Assembly (NCBI GenBank): GCA_963703745.1
Contig: CAVPFL010000004.1
Coordinates: 930,001 to 994,000, forward strand
From: AP-15 sp963703745
GTDB taxonomy: Bacteria > Pseudomonadota > Alphaproteobacteria > ATCC43930 > CGMCC-115725
Reading direction: 5' to 3'
Length of the DNA stretch: 64,000 nt
Positions 44,501-52,266 of this stretch are shown here, piece by piece. A program made the translations under genes and the position numbers. The stretch's first letter is position 1; each line of letters starts with the position of its first letter. The notes beneath the pieces were generated by a model, which ran no database searches, was not told the origin of the DNA, and saw nothing but the letters and a program-made list of their open reading frames with translations.

Positions 44501-45164
44501 GGTGGCCTTGGTCGGCCCCTCGGGTGCCGGCAAGACGACGATCGCGAATTTATTGTTGCGTTTCTGGGATCCGGACGGCGGACGGATCTTGATCGACGGC
44601 GTCGATCTGCGCGGGTTCGAGCTCGACCATCTGCGTGCCAGGATGTCGCTCGTCTCGCAGGACACGTATCTCTTCAACGACACGTTGCGCGCCAATGTGC
44701 TGCTCGCCCGGCCCGAGGCCGAGGAGGCGGCAATCCATCAGGCACTCGAACAGGCGGCGCTTGCCGATTTTGTCGAAAGCCTACCCGAGGGGCTCGACAC
44801 GATCGTCGGCGAGCGCGGCGTGCAGCTGTCAGGCGGACAGCGCCAGCGCGTCGCAATCGCCCGGGCTTTCCTAAAAAACGCGCCGACTCTGATCCTCGAC
44901 GAAGCGACCTCGCACCTCGACGCGGTCAGCGAGGCTCAGGTGCGCGGCGCGCTCGACGCGCTGATGCGCAACCGCACGACGATCGTCATCGCCCATCGCC
45001 TTTCGACCGTGCGCGACGCCGATCGACTGGCCGTGCTCGATCGCGGCCATCTCGTCGAAACCGGCACCCATGTCGAGCTGCTCGCCCGTAACGGGCTCTA
45101 TGCGCGGTTGATCCGTCGTCAGATCGCCGGCGCGCAGCAACCGCTCCGCCTGGCCGGAAATTAA
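41544..45164 (+). CDS. fused double-unit ABC exporter (CydD-like first half)
   Basis: A 1206-residue protein with two complete ABC exporter units in one chain (TMD1-NBD1-TMD2-NBD2). The first membrane domain (1-320) resembles CydD-type exporters (LYDKIAALGPAWFAGERTGG). NBD1 has GPSGSGKSS near residue 377, LSGGQRQRLAIARALL and LDEALSSVD. NBD2 has GPSGAGKTT near 992, LSGGQRQRVAIARAFL and LDEATSHLD. Both ATP sites look canonical. The TMD1-NBD1 linker carries an in-frame palindromic repeat. Substrate unknown; export is inferred from the fold. Confidence 0.9.
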   Translation: MYFDRRLWQLTRGLRGWIALAVLLGLVASVVGIARFAILGVLLSRVFNGAGFVAIAIPALAVAAAVVLRGIVDHHRTMISHRTATRVQEDLRGRLYDKIAALGPAWFAGERTGGVMLSIVDGVEQLQTFFGQYVPQVTIAALTPVAIFVFIAFWDVPVATVMLVFALVTLIAPTVFVHIERRSSHGRQQSLKSFGSEFLDGVQGLPTLKAFGQSRAYGRRLADRARELCNRSLKVISIGVMTRGITDCGVAVGAAAALSLAVWRVSHGLMSIQALLIVLMAGTEVFRPLRDLRMVLHQGILGQSAAVGINALFAAEPLIPVHTPTPPSPASGGGLGRGLLPTIAFEDVYFAYPGGRGAAHNGLSFTVAAGEKIGIVGPSGSGKSSTARLLLRLFDPQRGTVRIGGHDLKTLDLEALRRMIAVVHQDTYLFYGTVEDNLRLGKPDAEREEIEAAARDANAHEFIMALPQGYATMIGERGIMLSGGQRQRLAIARALLRNAPILILDEALSSVDAENEAVIQQAIDRLSAGRTTLILAHRLSSVITADRILVLDQGRIVETGRHAELIRRDGPYRRLMGSQAEERGDELAFAADDPAARDYGNRAEIETSGETATEAMANAAAAVGWGATLGTLVQIIKPWRRRFSIVVTSGIARVAAFIGVGVLSALAVAAVKTGSPFGYLLILLGLAAPLAGLLHWLESWLAHDIAYRLLAELRIGLFRKLDTLAPAYLVRRRSGDLVALANQDIETIEYFFAHTVAPALVAVLVPSTVLVALAVVAWPIALALLPFVLFAGLAPVLMRGRIDRLGADARDTLGLLGAYVTETIQGLADLVAFQAVDGRRRGFMDLVRGYQRIRLELLRDLSSQTAQLEIVTGLGGLAVAVVGARLAAEHQLAATTLPLLILLALASFLPISEIANVSRQLADTIASTRRYYAVEREQPAVTDGPLRPPAPAGGSAIRFEGVSISYPGARRPALSDIELEVPAGSTVALVGPSGAGKTTIANLLLRFWDPDGGRILIDGVDLRGFELDHLRARMSLVSQDTYLFNDTLRANVLLARPEAEEAAIHQALEQAALADFVESLPEGLDTIVGERGVQLSGGQRQRVAIARAFLKNAPTLILDEATSHLDAVSEAQVRGALDALMRNRTTIVIAHRLSTVRDADRLAVLDRGHLVETGTHVELLARNGLYARLIRRQIAGAQQPLRLAGN
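42522..42545. repeat. GC-rich palindrome inserted in frame in the ABC exporter gene
   Basis: CCCTCCCCCGC (42522-42532) and GCGGGGGAGGG (42535-42545) form a perfect 11-bp stem with an AA loop; a wider symmetric region runs about 42510-42558. It encodes TPTPPSPASGGGLGRG between the first membrane domain and NBD1, about residues 323-340, without breaking the frame. Confidence 0.8.
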
Positions 45165-45184
45165 CCAAGCGCCGGTAGATCGTC

Positions 45185-45610
45185 ATGGAAACAGAACAAC
45201 CGATCGAGATAGCGTATCCTCAAAAGCTCGCTCGGGACATAATCATCGGGTTGGCGCGCCCAATAAATAACCACCTCATCAAGCTGGTCGGCTTCGATTT
45301 TCCCGCTCCGTTGCGCCAGCATTTCAAAAGGGAGCTGCGCAACTGGTTCAACGAAATTCAGTCAATACGCCTGAAACCGAGTATGAGGACCGGCTCTTTC
45401 AGATTCTATTTCGATGCATTGTTCGATTATCCATTCGGCGGTATCGAAGTGCAAAACACGCGGGGGCTCATGGAGCTAATCTCGGGAGAATACGAGGTGC
45501 TCCCGACAAGAGCGCCCGAGGATCTCGCGGAGTGGCTCGAGCGCTTCCACACAAGGTTAGCCGAGCAGCTCCATAACGGGCAGCCTGTCCTCGACATGAT
45601 CCCGGACTAG
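45185..45610 (+). CDS. hypothetical protein downstream of the ABC exporter
   Basis: A 141-residue soluble protein with no domain I recognise. It contains QHFKRELRNWFNEIQSIRLK and a FYFDALFDYPFGGIEVQNTR segment, and ends with an amphipathic helix (LAEWLERFHTRLAEQL). ATG 45185 lies 20 bases after the exporter stop on the same strand, so it may belong to the same transcript. Its lower GC than the exporter suggests a different history. No function is proposed. Confidence 0.6.
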   Translation: METEQPIEIAYPQKLARDIIIGLARPINNHLIKLVGFDFPAPLRQHFKRELRNWFNEIQSIRLKPSMRTGSFRFYFDALFDYPFGGIEVQNTRGLMELISGEYEVLPTRAPEDLAEWLERFHTRLAEQLHNGQPVLDMIPD

Positions 45611-45775
45611 TGCAGCGTGCCCCCAATCGGCCTTTGCGTGCGCCGTGACCGCGTTGCGGGCGGCCGCTGACCTGCTCACCGCATCGGGTGGGAAGAGACG
45701 AGAACGATCCCGCCCGCTCGGACGTTCATTGACCGGGTGCTGAGACCACACCTCTTTGGATAGGCAAGTCGGAAA

Positions 45776-46353
45776 ATGCCAATTGGAGCTTACCTCGGGC
45801 GGTTTGCCGTCTGTTCTGCCATTCTGATTTCCACGAGTGGCGCGACCTGGATCAATCCGCAACCCATCCCGCCGCTGCCACGGCCGAACCGTCACAGCGC
45901 GCGCTTATTCCGCAAATCGGCAGCCAGGTTCCTCCAGCACCCAGGGACGATGCGGTAGCGGATTTCGGGATCAAGGTGACCCGGTGGGAGTTCAGTCCTG
46001 CAACCCCCGGCCGGCCGGTTTATTTGTCGATGACGTTCGGTGGCGCGCAGACGGCGATCGACCGGATGCACACCAGCCCTCTGATGATCCAGGTGCATTG
46101 GGTGCGGGAGGATACCGAGAGCACACCCGGCGCGCCAGACTTGGTGACCGATCTGACGATCGGCCGGCAGGACTTGGCGGGCGCGCTCGAAGGTGAGGTG
46201 CGCCGGACGGGGTCCTTCGAATGGCACAGCTGGGCAAGAAAGGACAAGCTCAGTCCAGGGACCTGGGTGGTGTCGCTGACCTACCCGAACGGGCAGCCAC
46301 TGTCCTGCGGGCAAGATGCGCAGCCCTGTCGCTTCACGATCAACATCGGATGA
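45776..46353 (+). pseudogene. secreted hypothetical protein split by a frameshift
   Basis: ATG 45776 opens a good signal peptide (RFAVCSAILISTSGA), but that frame stops at 45956-45958. From about 45850 the +1 frame reads DQSATHPAAATAEPSQ, then DDAVADFGIKVTRWEFSPAT and on to GTWVVSLTYPNGQPLSC, ending at 46353. So signal and body are in different frames, with the break at about 45830-45855. The body is 125-170 residues, beta-rich, with two C-terminal cysteines, and somewhat like DUF3859 proteins. It may be a pseudogene or a sequencing error. Confidence 0.55.
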
Positions 46354-46471
46354 CCACCCGCAGCCCCTCGCGCAGAGCGGCCGCGAAAGCGTCAGCGGTT
46401 GCAAGTGCGATTGAGACGGGTTCATCGGCTCTCTGGGCTGACCCGAACGGGCTCACGCGCTGAACTTGGCG

Positions 46472-48925
46472 ATGGACCGCCCGTCATTATCGGGCCGGGA
46501 CACGACGCCCGAAACCGCGGCGACGGCTCGACCGAGCGAAACCGCGCCCGAGGTGGGGCTGGCGGTGCGTCTGCTGGTGCTGGCCATTGCGGCCACTTTG
46601 CGGGGCGGGCTGGGGCGCAGTCGAACGCTGGCCGCGGCTACTCTACGCCGTGCCCCACAAGCCGTCGTCAATGCGTGGCGAGCGCTTCGCCGGGGAGCAG
46701 TTGGCGCCAACATCCTCTTCTGGTCCGTCGCTGCGGCGGCTCGGGTCCGACGCTCGATGCCCCGGCTGCCGCTCCCCACCGAGCCCAAACGCCACCGCCT
46801 CCGCGGGTTTATGATCGGCATGGTCGGGACCATCACATTGGTGCTGATCGGCGGCGGTGGGTACCTCGTTTATTGCGCCTACACGCTGCCGCTTTCCGGC
46901 GGCCTGGCCGCTCAGCCTATGCCGCCGGCCATTGTCGTCGAAGACAACAACGGAAAGGCCTTCGCGACCCGCGGCGTGTTCAGAGGCGAACCGGTTGCGG
47001 TGGTCCAGCTGCCGGCTAATCTCGTCCATGCGGTGCTCGCGATCGAGGATCGGCGTTTCTTTGAGCATCCCGGCATCGATTTCTCGGGGATCTTGCGGGC
47101 GGCGCTGCGCGACCTGCAGAGCGGGACCGTGCGCGAGGGCGGCAGCACGATCACCCAGCAGCTGGTCCGGCTGACCTATCTGTCCCCCGAGCGGACGATC
47201 CGGCGCAAGGTGCAGGAAGTAATGCTGGCGGTCTGGCTCGAGACCCGGCTGAGCAAGCAGGAGATCCTTACCCGTTATCTCAACGCTGCTTATTTCGGCG
47301 CCGGCGCGTACGGCGTCGACGCCGCCGCAAAGCGCTATTTCGGGAAGTCCGCGCAGTCGCTCAATCTTGCCGAATCGGCAATGCTGGCCGGTCTCGTCCG
47401 GGCCCCATCGGCGCTGTCGCCGATCCGCGATCCCGACGCCGCGCGGCAGCGGGCGGATACCGTGCTCGAGGCGATGGTAGAGGCCGGTTTCATAAGCCGC
47501 TCGCAGGCCGCCAGTGCGCGCGCCCACCCGGCGCGTCTCGCCGTGCCGCCGGAGACCGAGCTCGGCAGCAACTATTTTGTCGACACAACCGAGGCGGAAG
47601 TTCAGCGGCTGCTCGGGTCGCCGCCGGCCGACCTCACGGTGCGCTCGACCTTTGATCCCGCCCTGCAGAGTGCCGCTGAGCGGGTCGTGGGGCATTGGCT
47701 CGACACCGAGGGGCAGGCGCGGAATGCGAGCCAAGCAGCGCTGGTGGCGCTCGCCCCGGACGGTGCGATATTGGCGATGTATGGCGGCCGCGACTACAAC
47801 CAGAGCCAATTCAATCGGGTCACCCAGGCGCATCGGCAGCCAGGCTCGTTGTTCAAGATCTTTGTCTATCTCGCAGCATTCAATGCCGGTTTTACGCCCG
47901 ACAGCACCCTCGTCGACCAGCCGGTCGAGATCGGCGATTGGAAGCCGAATGATTATGAGCGCCGCTTCCGCGGCCCGGTGTCGCTGCGGACGGCGTTCGC
48001 CCAGTCGCTCAACTCGATTTCGGTGCAGCTCGTGCAGCAAGTCGGCGTCGAGCGCGTCATCGACATGGCGCGAAGCCTCGGCGTCAAATCCGAGCTACCG
48101 GCGGTGCCGAGCCTGGCGCTCGGAACCGCCGAGGTCACGCCTCTCGAGATGACGGCAGCGATGAACGCGATCGCGGTCAATACCAAATCGATCGAACCCT
48201 ACGCGGTACAGGCGATCCGAACCAATGGCACGACACCGCTCTATACGCATCCCGAGGTGACGACAGAGGCGCCCGGATGGAACCGGGCCGAGATATTGGA
48301 CTTGTTGCAGGCGGTGGTGAGCGAAGGCACCGGGAAGCCGGCGCGGCTCGATCGTCCGGTCGCCGGCAAGACCGGGACGTCCCAGGATTATCGGGACGCT
48401 TGGTTCGTCGGCTTTACCAGCGATTTCGTCGTCGGCGTTTGGGTCGGCAACGACGACAACACACCGATGAAAGAGATGGTTGGCGGTGACCTGCCGGCCA
48501 AGATCTGGCACGACTTCGTGGCCACCGCCGAGCTGGTCAAGTCGAACCGCACCCCGCCGGCGACCGGAAACGGATCGGTCGCGACCGGATCGGCAACCCC
48601 CACCGCAACGGTGATAGAGGGCGTCCCTGTCGTCGTCGACACGGCGACATTGTCGTTCCAAGACAGGCTCGTGCATCTCTTCGGCGTTTCCGGCGAGCGC
48701 GGTCAGCCGGCGAGCGATATGGCCAGCTATATCGGCGGGCGCGAGGTCACCTGCCGTCAATCCGATGTCTCCGCGTCGCAATACCAGTGTCGGGTCGGCG
48801 AGTACGACCTCGCCGAAGCGGTCCTGTTCAACGGCGGTGGCCGCGCCACGCCGGATGCCTCGGCCGAATTGAAAAGTGCGGAAGAAAAAGCGCGCTCGGC
48901 CGGGCGTGGCGTTTGGGCGCGCTGA
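46472..48925 (+). CDS. class A penicillin-binding protein 1A with a C-terminal nuclease-fold tail
   Basis: Bifunctional peptidoglycan synthase of 817 residues. A basic cytoplasmic part is followed by one anchor (MVGTITLVLIGGGGYLVYCA), a GT51 glycosyltransferase with EDRRFFEHPGIDFSGI (catalytic Glu about 192) and GGSTITQQLVRLTYL, and a transpeptidase with SLFK (Ser about 459), SLN and KTGT. From about 714 to the end the protein reads like a staphylococcal-nuclease fold (VVVDTATLSFQDRLVHLFGV, VTCRQSDVSASQYQCRVGEY, ending SAGRGVWA). ATG 46472 used; TTG 46466 is possible. Confidence 0.9.
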   Translation: MDRPSLSGRDTTPETAATARPSETAPEVGLAVRLLVLAIAATLRGGLGRSRTLAAATLRRAPQAVVNAWRALRRGAVGANILFWSVAAAARVRRSMPRLPLPTEPKRHRLRGFMIGMVGTITLVLIGGGGYLVYCAYTLPLSGGLAAQPMPPAIVVEDNNGKAFATRGVFRGEPVAVVQLPANLVHAVLAIEDRRFFEHPGIDFSGILRAALRDLQSGTVREGGSTITQQLVRLTYLSPERTIRRKVQEVMLAVWLETRLSKQEILTRYLNAAYFGAGAYGVDAAAKRYFGKSAQSLNLAESAMLAGLVRAPSALSPIRDPDAARQRADTVLEAMVEAGFISRSQAASARAHPARLAVPPETELGSNYFVDTTEAEVQRLLGSPPADLTVRSTFDPALQSAAERVVGHWLDTEGQARNASQAALVALAPDGAILAMYGGRDYNQSQFNRVTQAHRQPGSLFKIFVYLAAFNAGFTPDSTLVDQPVEIGDWKPNDYERRFRGPVSLRTAFAQSLNSISVQLVQQVGVERVIDMARSLGVKSELPAVPSLALGTAEVTPLEMTAAMNAIAVNTKSIEPYAVQAIRTNGTTPLYTHPEVTTEAPGWNRAEILDLLQAVVSEGTGKPARLDRPVAGKTGTSQDYRDAWFVGFTSDFVVGVWVGNDDNTPMKEMVGGDLPAKIWHDFVATAELVKSNRTPPATGNGSVATGSATPTATVIEGVPVVVDTATLSFQDRLVHLFGVSGERGQPASDMASYIGGREVTCRQSDVSASQYQCRVGEYDLAEAVLFNGGGRATPDASAELKSAEEKARSAGRGVWAR

Positions 48926-50362
48926 TCACCGCGCGACCGGGCGGCCGCTGACCTCGGCACCGGCATCCGGCGAAATTTTCAGAAAGAACGGCACCGACAA
49001 TAGCGAGATCATCGCGACCCCGATAAAGGCCGGGTAGAAATCAGGAGCCGTTAGCGCAGTCCCGCCGCGCAGCGCCAGCACCAGCTGCAGCAGCAGCGCG
49101 CCGGAAGCGACGCCGACGGTCTGCGAGAGCTGCTGCGCCATGCTGGTTAGGCTCGTTGCGCGGCTCAGCATCGCCGGCGGCACGTCGGCATAGCCCAAGG
49201 TGTTGATGCTGGTCATCTGCAACGACCGGAAAAACCCGCCCGCCAGAAGTGCGAGAAAGATCACCAGATGCGGCGTCCCCGGTCGAAAGAAGCTATAGCC
49301 GAACAGGAAGAGCGCGCTAATCACGGCATCGCCGACGAGCACGATTCGGAAACCCAAGGCGCGGAGGATGCGAACCGCAGTCATCTTCATCGTCATCGCA
49401 CCGGCGGCGCTGGCAAACGTCAACAGACCCGAAGAGAGGGCGCTGAGCCCGAAGCCGACCTGCAGCATCAGCGGCAGCAGGAAAGGTAGCGCCCCCAACC
49501 CCATCCGGAACAGAAACCCGCCGATCGACGCGGCGGCGTAGGTCGGAATCTGGAACAGTGCGAGGTCGATGATCGGATAAGCAACACGGCGGGCGTGGCG
49601 CACGTAGAGCACCACGCAGCAGGCCCCAATGGCCAGCAAGGCCGCTACGAGAAGGCTCGGCAGGGCACCGCGCCCGACATTCTCGAAGCCGAACGCCAAG
49701 GTCGCCAGCCCGACCCCGGTCAGCGTGAAACCGCTAAAGTCGAACGGCCGGCGGCCCGTTTCTTTGAGGTCGCCGACGAGCAAATTGACGAGGACGATGC
49801 CGAGGATGCCGATCGGGATGTTGATGAAGAAGATCCAACGCCATGACCAATAGGTGACGATAAAGCCGCCGACCGGCGGCCCCATCACCGGGCCGATCAG
49901 CGCCGGGACGCTGACAAAAGACATCGCGCGCACCAGGTCGGATCTTTCCACCGTCCGCAGCAGCACCAGCCGCCCGACCGGCACCATCAGCGCGCCGCCC
50001 ATGCCCTGGAGGATGCGGGCGGCGACCAGGGCGGCTAGCGAATTGGCCATGCCGCACCCGATCGAGCCCAAGGTGAAGACGACGATCGCCGCGCTGAAGA
50101 CGCGTCGCGCCCCGAACCGGTCGGCGGTCCACCCGCTGATCGGGATGAACACGGCCAGGCTCAGCAAATAACAGGTGATCGCGACGTTGAGCGTCAGCGG
50201 GCTTTCGTCGAGCGATCGGGCGATCGTCGGCAGTGCTGTCGCGATAACAGTCGAATCGAGGTTCTGCATGAACATCGCGCAGGCGACGACCAGCGGCACC
50301 AGGATCGGGCGAGGTGCGGCGTCAGAGGCCGCAGCGCGGCTGTTCCAGCGTAGCGATGACAA
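48926..50362 (-). CDS. DHA2-family multidrug efflux transporter
   Basis: A 14-helix-type MFS drug:proton antiporter of about 478 residues. It has the DHA2 opening FMQNLDSTVIATALPTIARS, motif A SGWTADRFGARRVF, motif C-like ALIGPVMGPPVGGFIVTYWS and WRWIFFINIPIGILGI. The start is taken at TTG 50360-50362, with AGAAGG six bases upstream; TTG 50366-50368 touches that site. No adjacent membrane-fusion partner is present, so it probably exports drugs across the inner membrane only. Confidence 0.9.
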   Translation of the reverse strand: MSSLRWNSRAAASDAAPRPILVPLVVACAMFMQNLDSTVIATALPTIARSLDESPLTLNVAITCYLLSLAVFIPISGWTADRFGARRVFSAAIVVFTLGSIGCGMANSLAALVAARILQGMGGALMVPVGRLVLLRTVERSDLVRAMSFVSVPALIGPVMGPPVGGFIVTYWSWRWIFFINIPIGILGIVLVNLLVGDLKETGRRPFDFSGFTLTGVGLATLAFGFENVGRGALPSLLVAALLAIGACCVVLYVRHARRVAYPIIDLALFQIPTYAAASIGGFLFRMGLGALPFLLPLMLQVGFGLSALSSGLLTFASAAGAMTMKMTAVRILRALGFRIVLVGDAVISALFLFGYSFFRPGTPHLVIFLALLAGGFFRSLQMTSINTLGYADVPPAMLSRATSLTSMAQQLSQTVGVASGALLLQLVLALRGGTALTAPDFYPAFIGVAMISLLSVPFFLKISPDAGAEVSGRPVAR

Positions 50363-50410
50363 TGGCAACCTTCTCAGCGTTATGTATCCCCTTTTTCGGG
50401 AGCGGACGTA

Positions 50411-50668
50411 ATGCCCAGGATCGTTCTATTATTGGGCTTTCTCGCGCTGAGCGCATGCGCCGCGACGCCGACGGTCGTCGAAAACTCACCGACGGCTGTC
50501 ACCGTCCGCTACGACGGCATTAGGAACAAGATCGACGACGCGACGCAGGTGGCGCAGAAGGTCTGCGCTTCGCACGACAAGATCGCACGCTTGAGGAAGA
50601 TCAACGACGAGGGCATCGGCCAGCATTTTGGCCACTTCGACTGCATCTCTGCGAGCGGATTGCCCTAA
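50411..50668 (+). CDS. small hypothetical lipoprotein
   Basis: An 85-residue protein with a lipoprotein signal (IVLLLGFLALSAC, Cys about 16), then TPTVVENSPTAVTVRYDGIR, a helical KIDDATQVAQKVCASHDKIA and a final FDCISASG. Two further cysteines could form a disulfide in the periplasm. Family members I know of are unnamed small lipoproteins of alphaproteobacteria. Its stop overlaps the convergent DnaJ-like gene's stop by four bases. Confidence 0.75.
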   Translation: MPRIVLLLGFLALSACAATPTVVENSPTAVTVRYDGIRNKIDDATQVAQKVCASHDKIARLRKINDEGIGQHFGHFDCISASGLP

Positions 50669-51372
50669 TGACGAAGCAGCACGTCGCGGGCGCGGTTGAT
50701 CTTGGTCGCCAGATAGTCCGAGCCGCCGTGATCGGGGTGCAATTTGACCATCAGCCGGCGATGCGCCTCCTTGATCGCCTCGGCGTCAGCCCCGGGCGAG
50801 AGACCGAGGATCGCATAAGCCTCCTCGACCGTCATGTCGCCGCTCGCCGGCCGGGCAGCGCCCCCGGAGCCTCCGGCGGCGCGCTCACCGGCGAGTTCGT
50901 CGCGCCATTCGGGGTGGACGCGGTCGAGATAAGCCTCGAGCAATCGCGCTCCTTCCTCGTCCTCGGCCCGGCACTCGCGCAACAGCGCCAGGAGATCGAC
51001 CGAGCCGAGCTCCTCGACGCGCATACCGCTGAAGCGGCCGCGCAGGATGGTGCCGGTCATGCTGCCGGTGTCGTGATCGAGCGTCATGCGCAGAAAGGGT
51101 GTCGCGACCGTCGAGGTCTGGCCGCCGGAAGGTGGACGGTACCGGTCGAGAAGACTGCGAACCCGGATCAAGGCCGGCATCAACATGGCGATCGGCATCA
51201 GCAGTGCGGCGAGCCGCCCGGAGATTGCCAAAGTCGCGACCGCCAACACCGCGATGACGATGCCGGTCACCTTGAGGCCGCGGGCGAGCCGCACCGGGTC
51301 GGCGTTGACGAACAGATAAACGAGCATCAGGAAGCCGCTGAGGACCGCGAACCCGCCGAGCAGGTAGATCAT
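50665..51372 (-). CDS. membrane-anchored J-domain protein
   Basis: A 235-residue protein with two N-terminal helices (LLGGFAVLSGFLMLVYLFV; ITGIV-like segment to LLMPIAMLMP), a middle RPPSGGQTSTVATPFLRMTL block, and a C-terminal J domain (about 175-235) with TVEEAYAILGL, the HPD motif in LMVKLHPDHGGSDYLATKIN and a short last helix. This layout is the Pam18/TIM14-like DnaJ type that calls DnaK to the membrane. ATG 51370-51372. Confidence 0.88.
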   Translation of the reverse strand: MIYLLGGFAVLSGFLMLVYLFVNADPVRLARGLKVTGIVIAVLAVATLAISGRLAALLMPIAMLMPALIRVRSLLDRYRPPSGGQTSTVATPFLRMTLDHDTGSMTGTILRGRFSGMRVEELGSVDLLALLRECRAEDEEGARLLEAYLDRVHPEWRDELAGERAAGGSGGAARPASGDMTVEEAYAILGLSPGADAEAIKEAHRRLMVKLHPDHGGSDYLATKINRARDVLLRH

Positions 51373-51426
51373 CGCCGCCTCTCAGTGTCCGACTGAAAAT
51401 GGCGTGAGTAATACCAGTGTGTCACT

Positions 51427-51506
51427 CGTCACCCTCGCGGAAGCGGGAGTCCAGGGCAGCCGCTCAGGCTTTGGAGCTCTGGATTCCCGCTTGCGCGGGA
51501 ATGACG
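51427..51506. repeat. 80-base interrupted palindrome
   Basis: The left arm (CGTCACCCTCGCGGAAGCGG and on to CCAG) and the right arm (CTGGATTCCCGCTTGCGCGG to GACG) are largely complementary, with GAGCTC in the centre. This CGTCATTCCCGC-type repeat is common in alphaproteobacterial intergenic DNA. It lies between the J-domain and VWA genes and could act as a bidirectional terminator. Confidence 0.75.
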
Positions 51507-51547
51507 GATGACTTGGTAATATTTCGAGATTCATTTTCGACAGGAGC

Positions 51548-52258
51548 TCAGCTCCGCAGCTGGGAGGTCAGGCGCAAGACCTCGCCGCCCTTCTTCTCGC
51601 TATATGCGGTAAGCGCCCGATATCCGCCCGCGGCATAGACCGCGACCGCGCCGAGCAGTTCCTTCAAGCGATCGGCGCTGGCTGAATCGAAGCTCAAATA
51701 GGCGCCGCGCGACAGGCTCGCGATCTGCTTGAACGCCGCCGCGGCCACCCGATCGCGGCCTTCGTGAAACAGAAAGATCGGCACGCCCAAGAGGCCGAGC
51801 TCACCGGCGTGGCGGCAGAGCCGGTCGACCTTTTCCTCCATCGCATCGCCGACAAAGACGATGGCATTGACCTTGCGGGTGCGGGTCTCGCGGATCGCAT
51901 GGGTCAGCACCCGCTCGATCTGGGTCTCGCCGCCGACGCAAAACACGCTGCGCATGACCCGGTGCAGATCGGCAGCGGTCGTCATCCAACGGCTCGCCTT
52001 GCATTCCGAGAAGCCGCGGTAATAGACGAGCTGGATCTCGAGCCCGCCGAGTGCTGCGGTCGCCTCGAACATCTCGCCCTGGATCCGGCAAGCGCGGTCC
52101 CAGGTCGGCTCGCGGCTGGCGGTGGCGTCCAACGCAAAGATCAGCCGCCCGCGACCGCCCCCCGTATGCGCCGCCGGCGCCTGCTTCAGCTTTTCCAGAA
52201 AGTCGGCGACTTCGGCCGAATGCCGCTCGGTGGGAAGCCGGTTCTTGTCCTCACTCAT
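51548..52258 (-). CDS. VWA-domain protein
   Basis: A 236-residue von Willebrand factor A-like protein. The MIDAS region is LIFALDATASREPTW (DxTxS instead of DxSxS), followed by GEMFEATAALGGLEIQLVYY, a VGGETQIERVL threonine region and NAIVFVGDAMEE. No signal peptide is seen, so it acts in the cytoplasm. It lies 8 bases after the molybdopterin oxidoreductase gene; VWA proteins can help insert metal cofactors, so a maturation role is a reasonable guess. Confidence 0.8.
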   Translation of the reverse strand: MSEDKNRLPTERHSAEVADFLEKLKQAPAAHTGGGRGRLIFALDATASREPTWDRACRIQGEMFEATAALGGLEIQLVYYRGFSECKASRWMTTAADLHRVMRSVFCVGGETQIERVLTHAIRETRTRKVNAIVFVGDAMEEKVDRLCRHAGELGLLGVPIFLFHEGRDRVAAAAFKQIASLSRGAYLSFDSASADRLKELLGAVAVYAAGGYRALTAYSEKKGGEVLRLTSQLRS

Positions 52259-52266
52259 TCTCGCCC

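Noticed and set aside
46643..48040. 465-codon minus-strand frame opposite the penicillin-binding protein
   Set aside because: Antisense shadow of a gene with complete glycosyltransferase and transpeptidase motifs.
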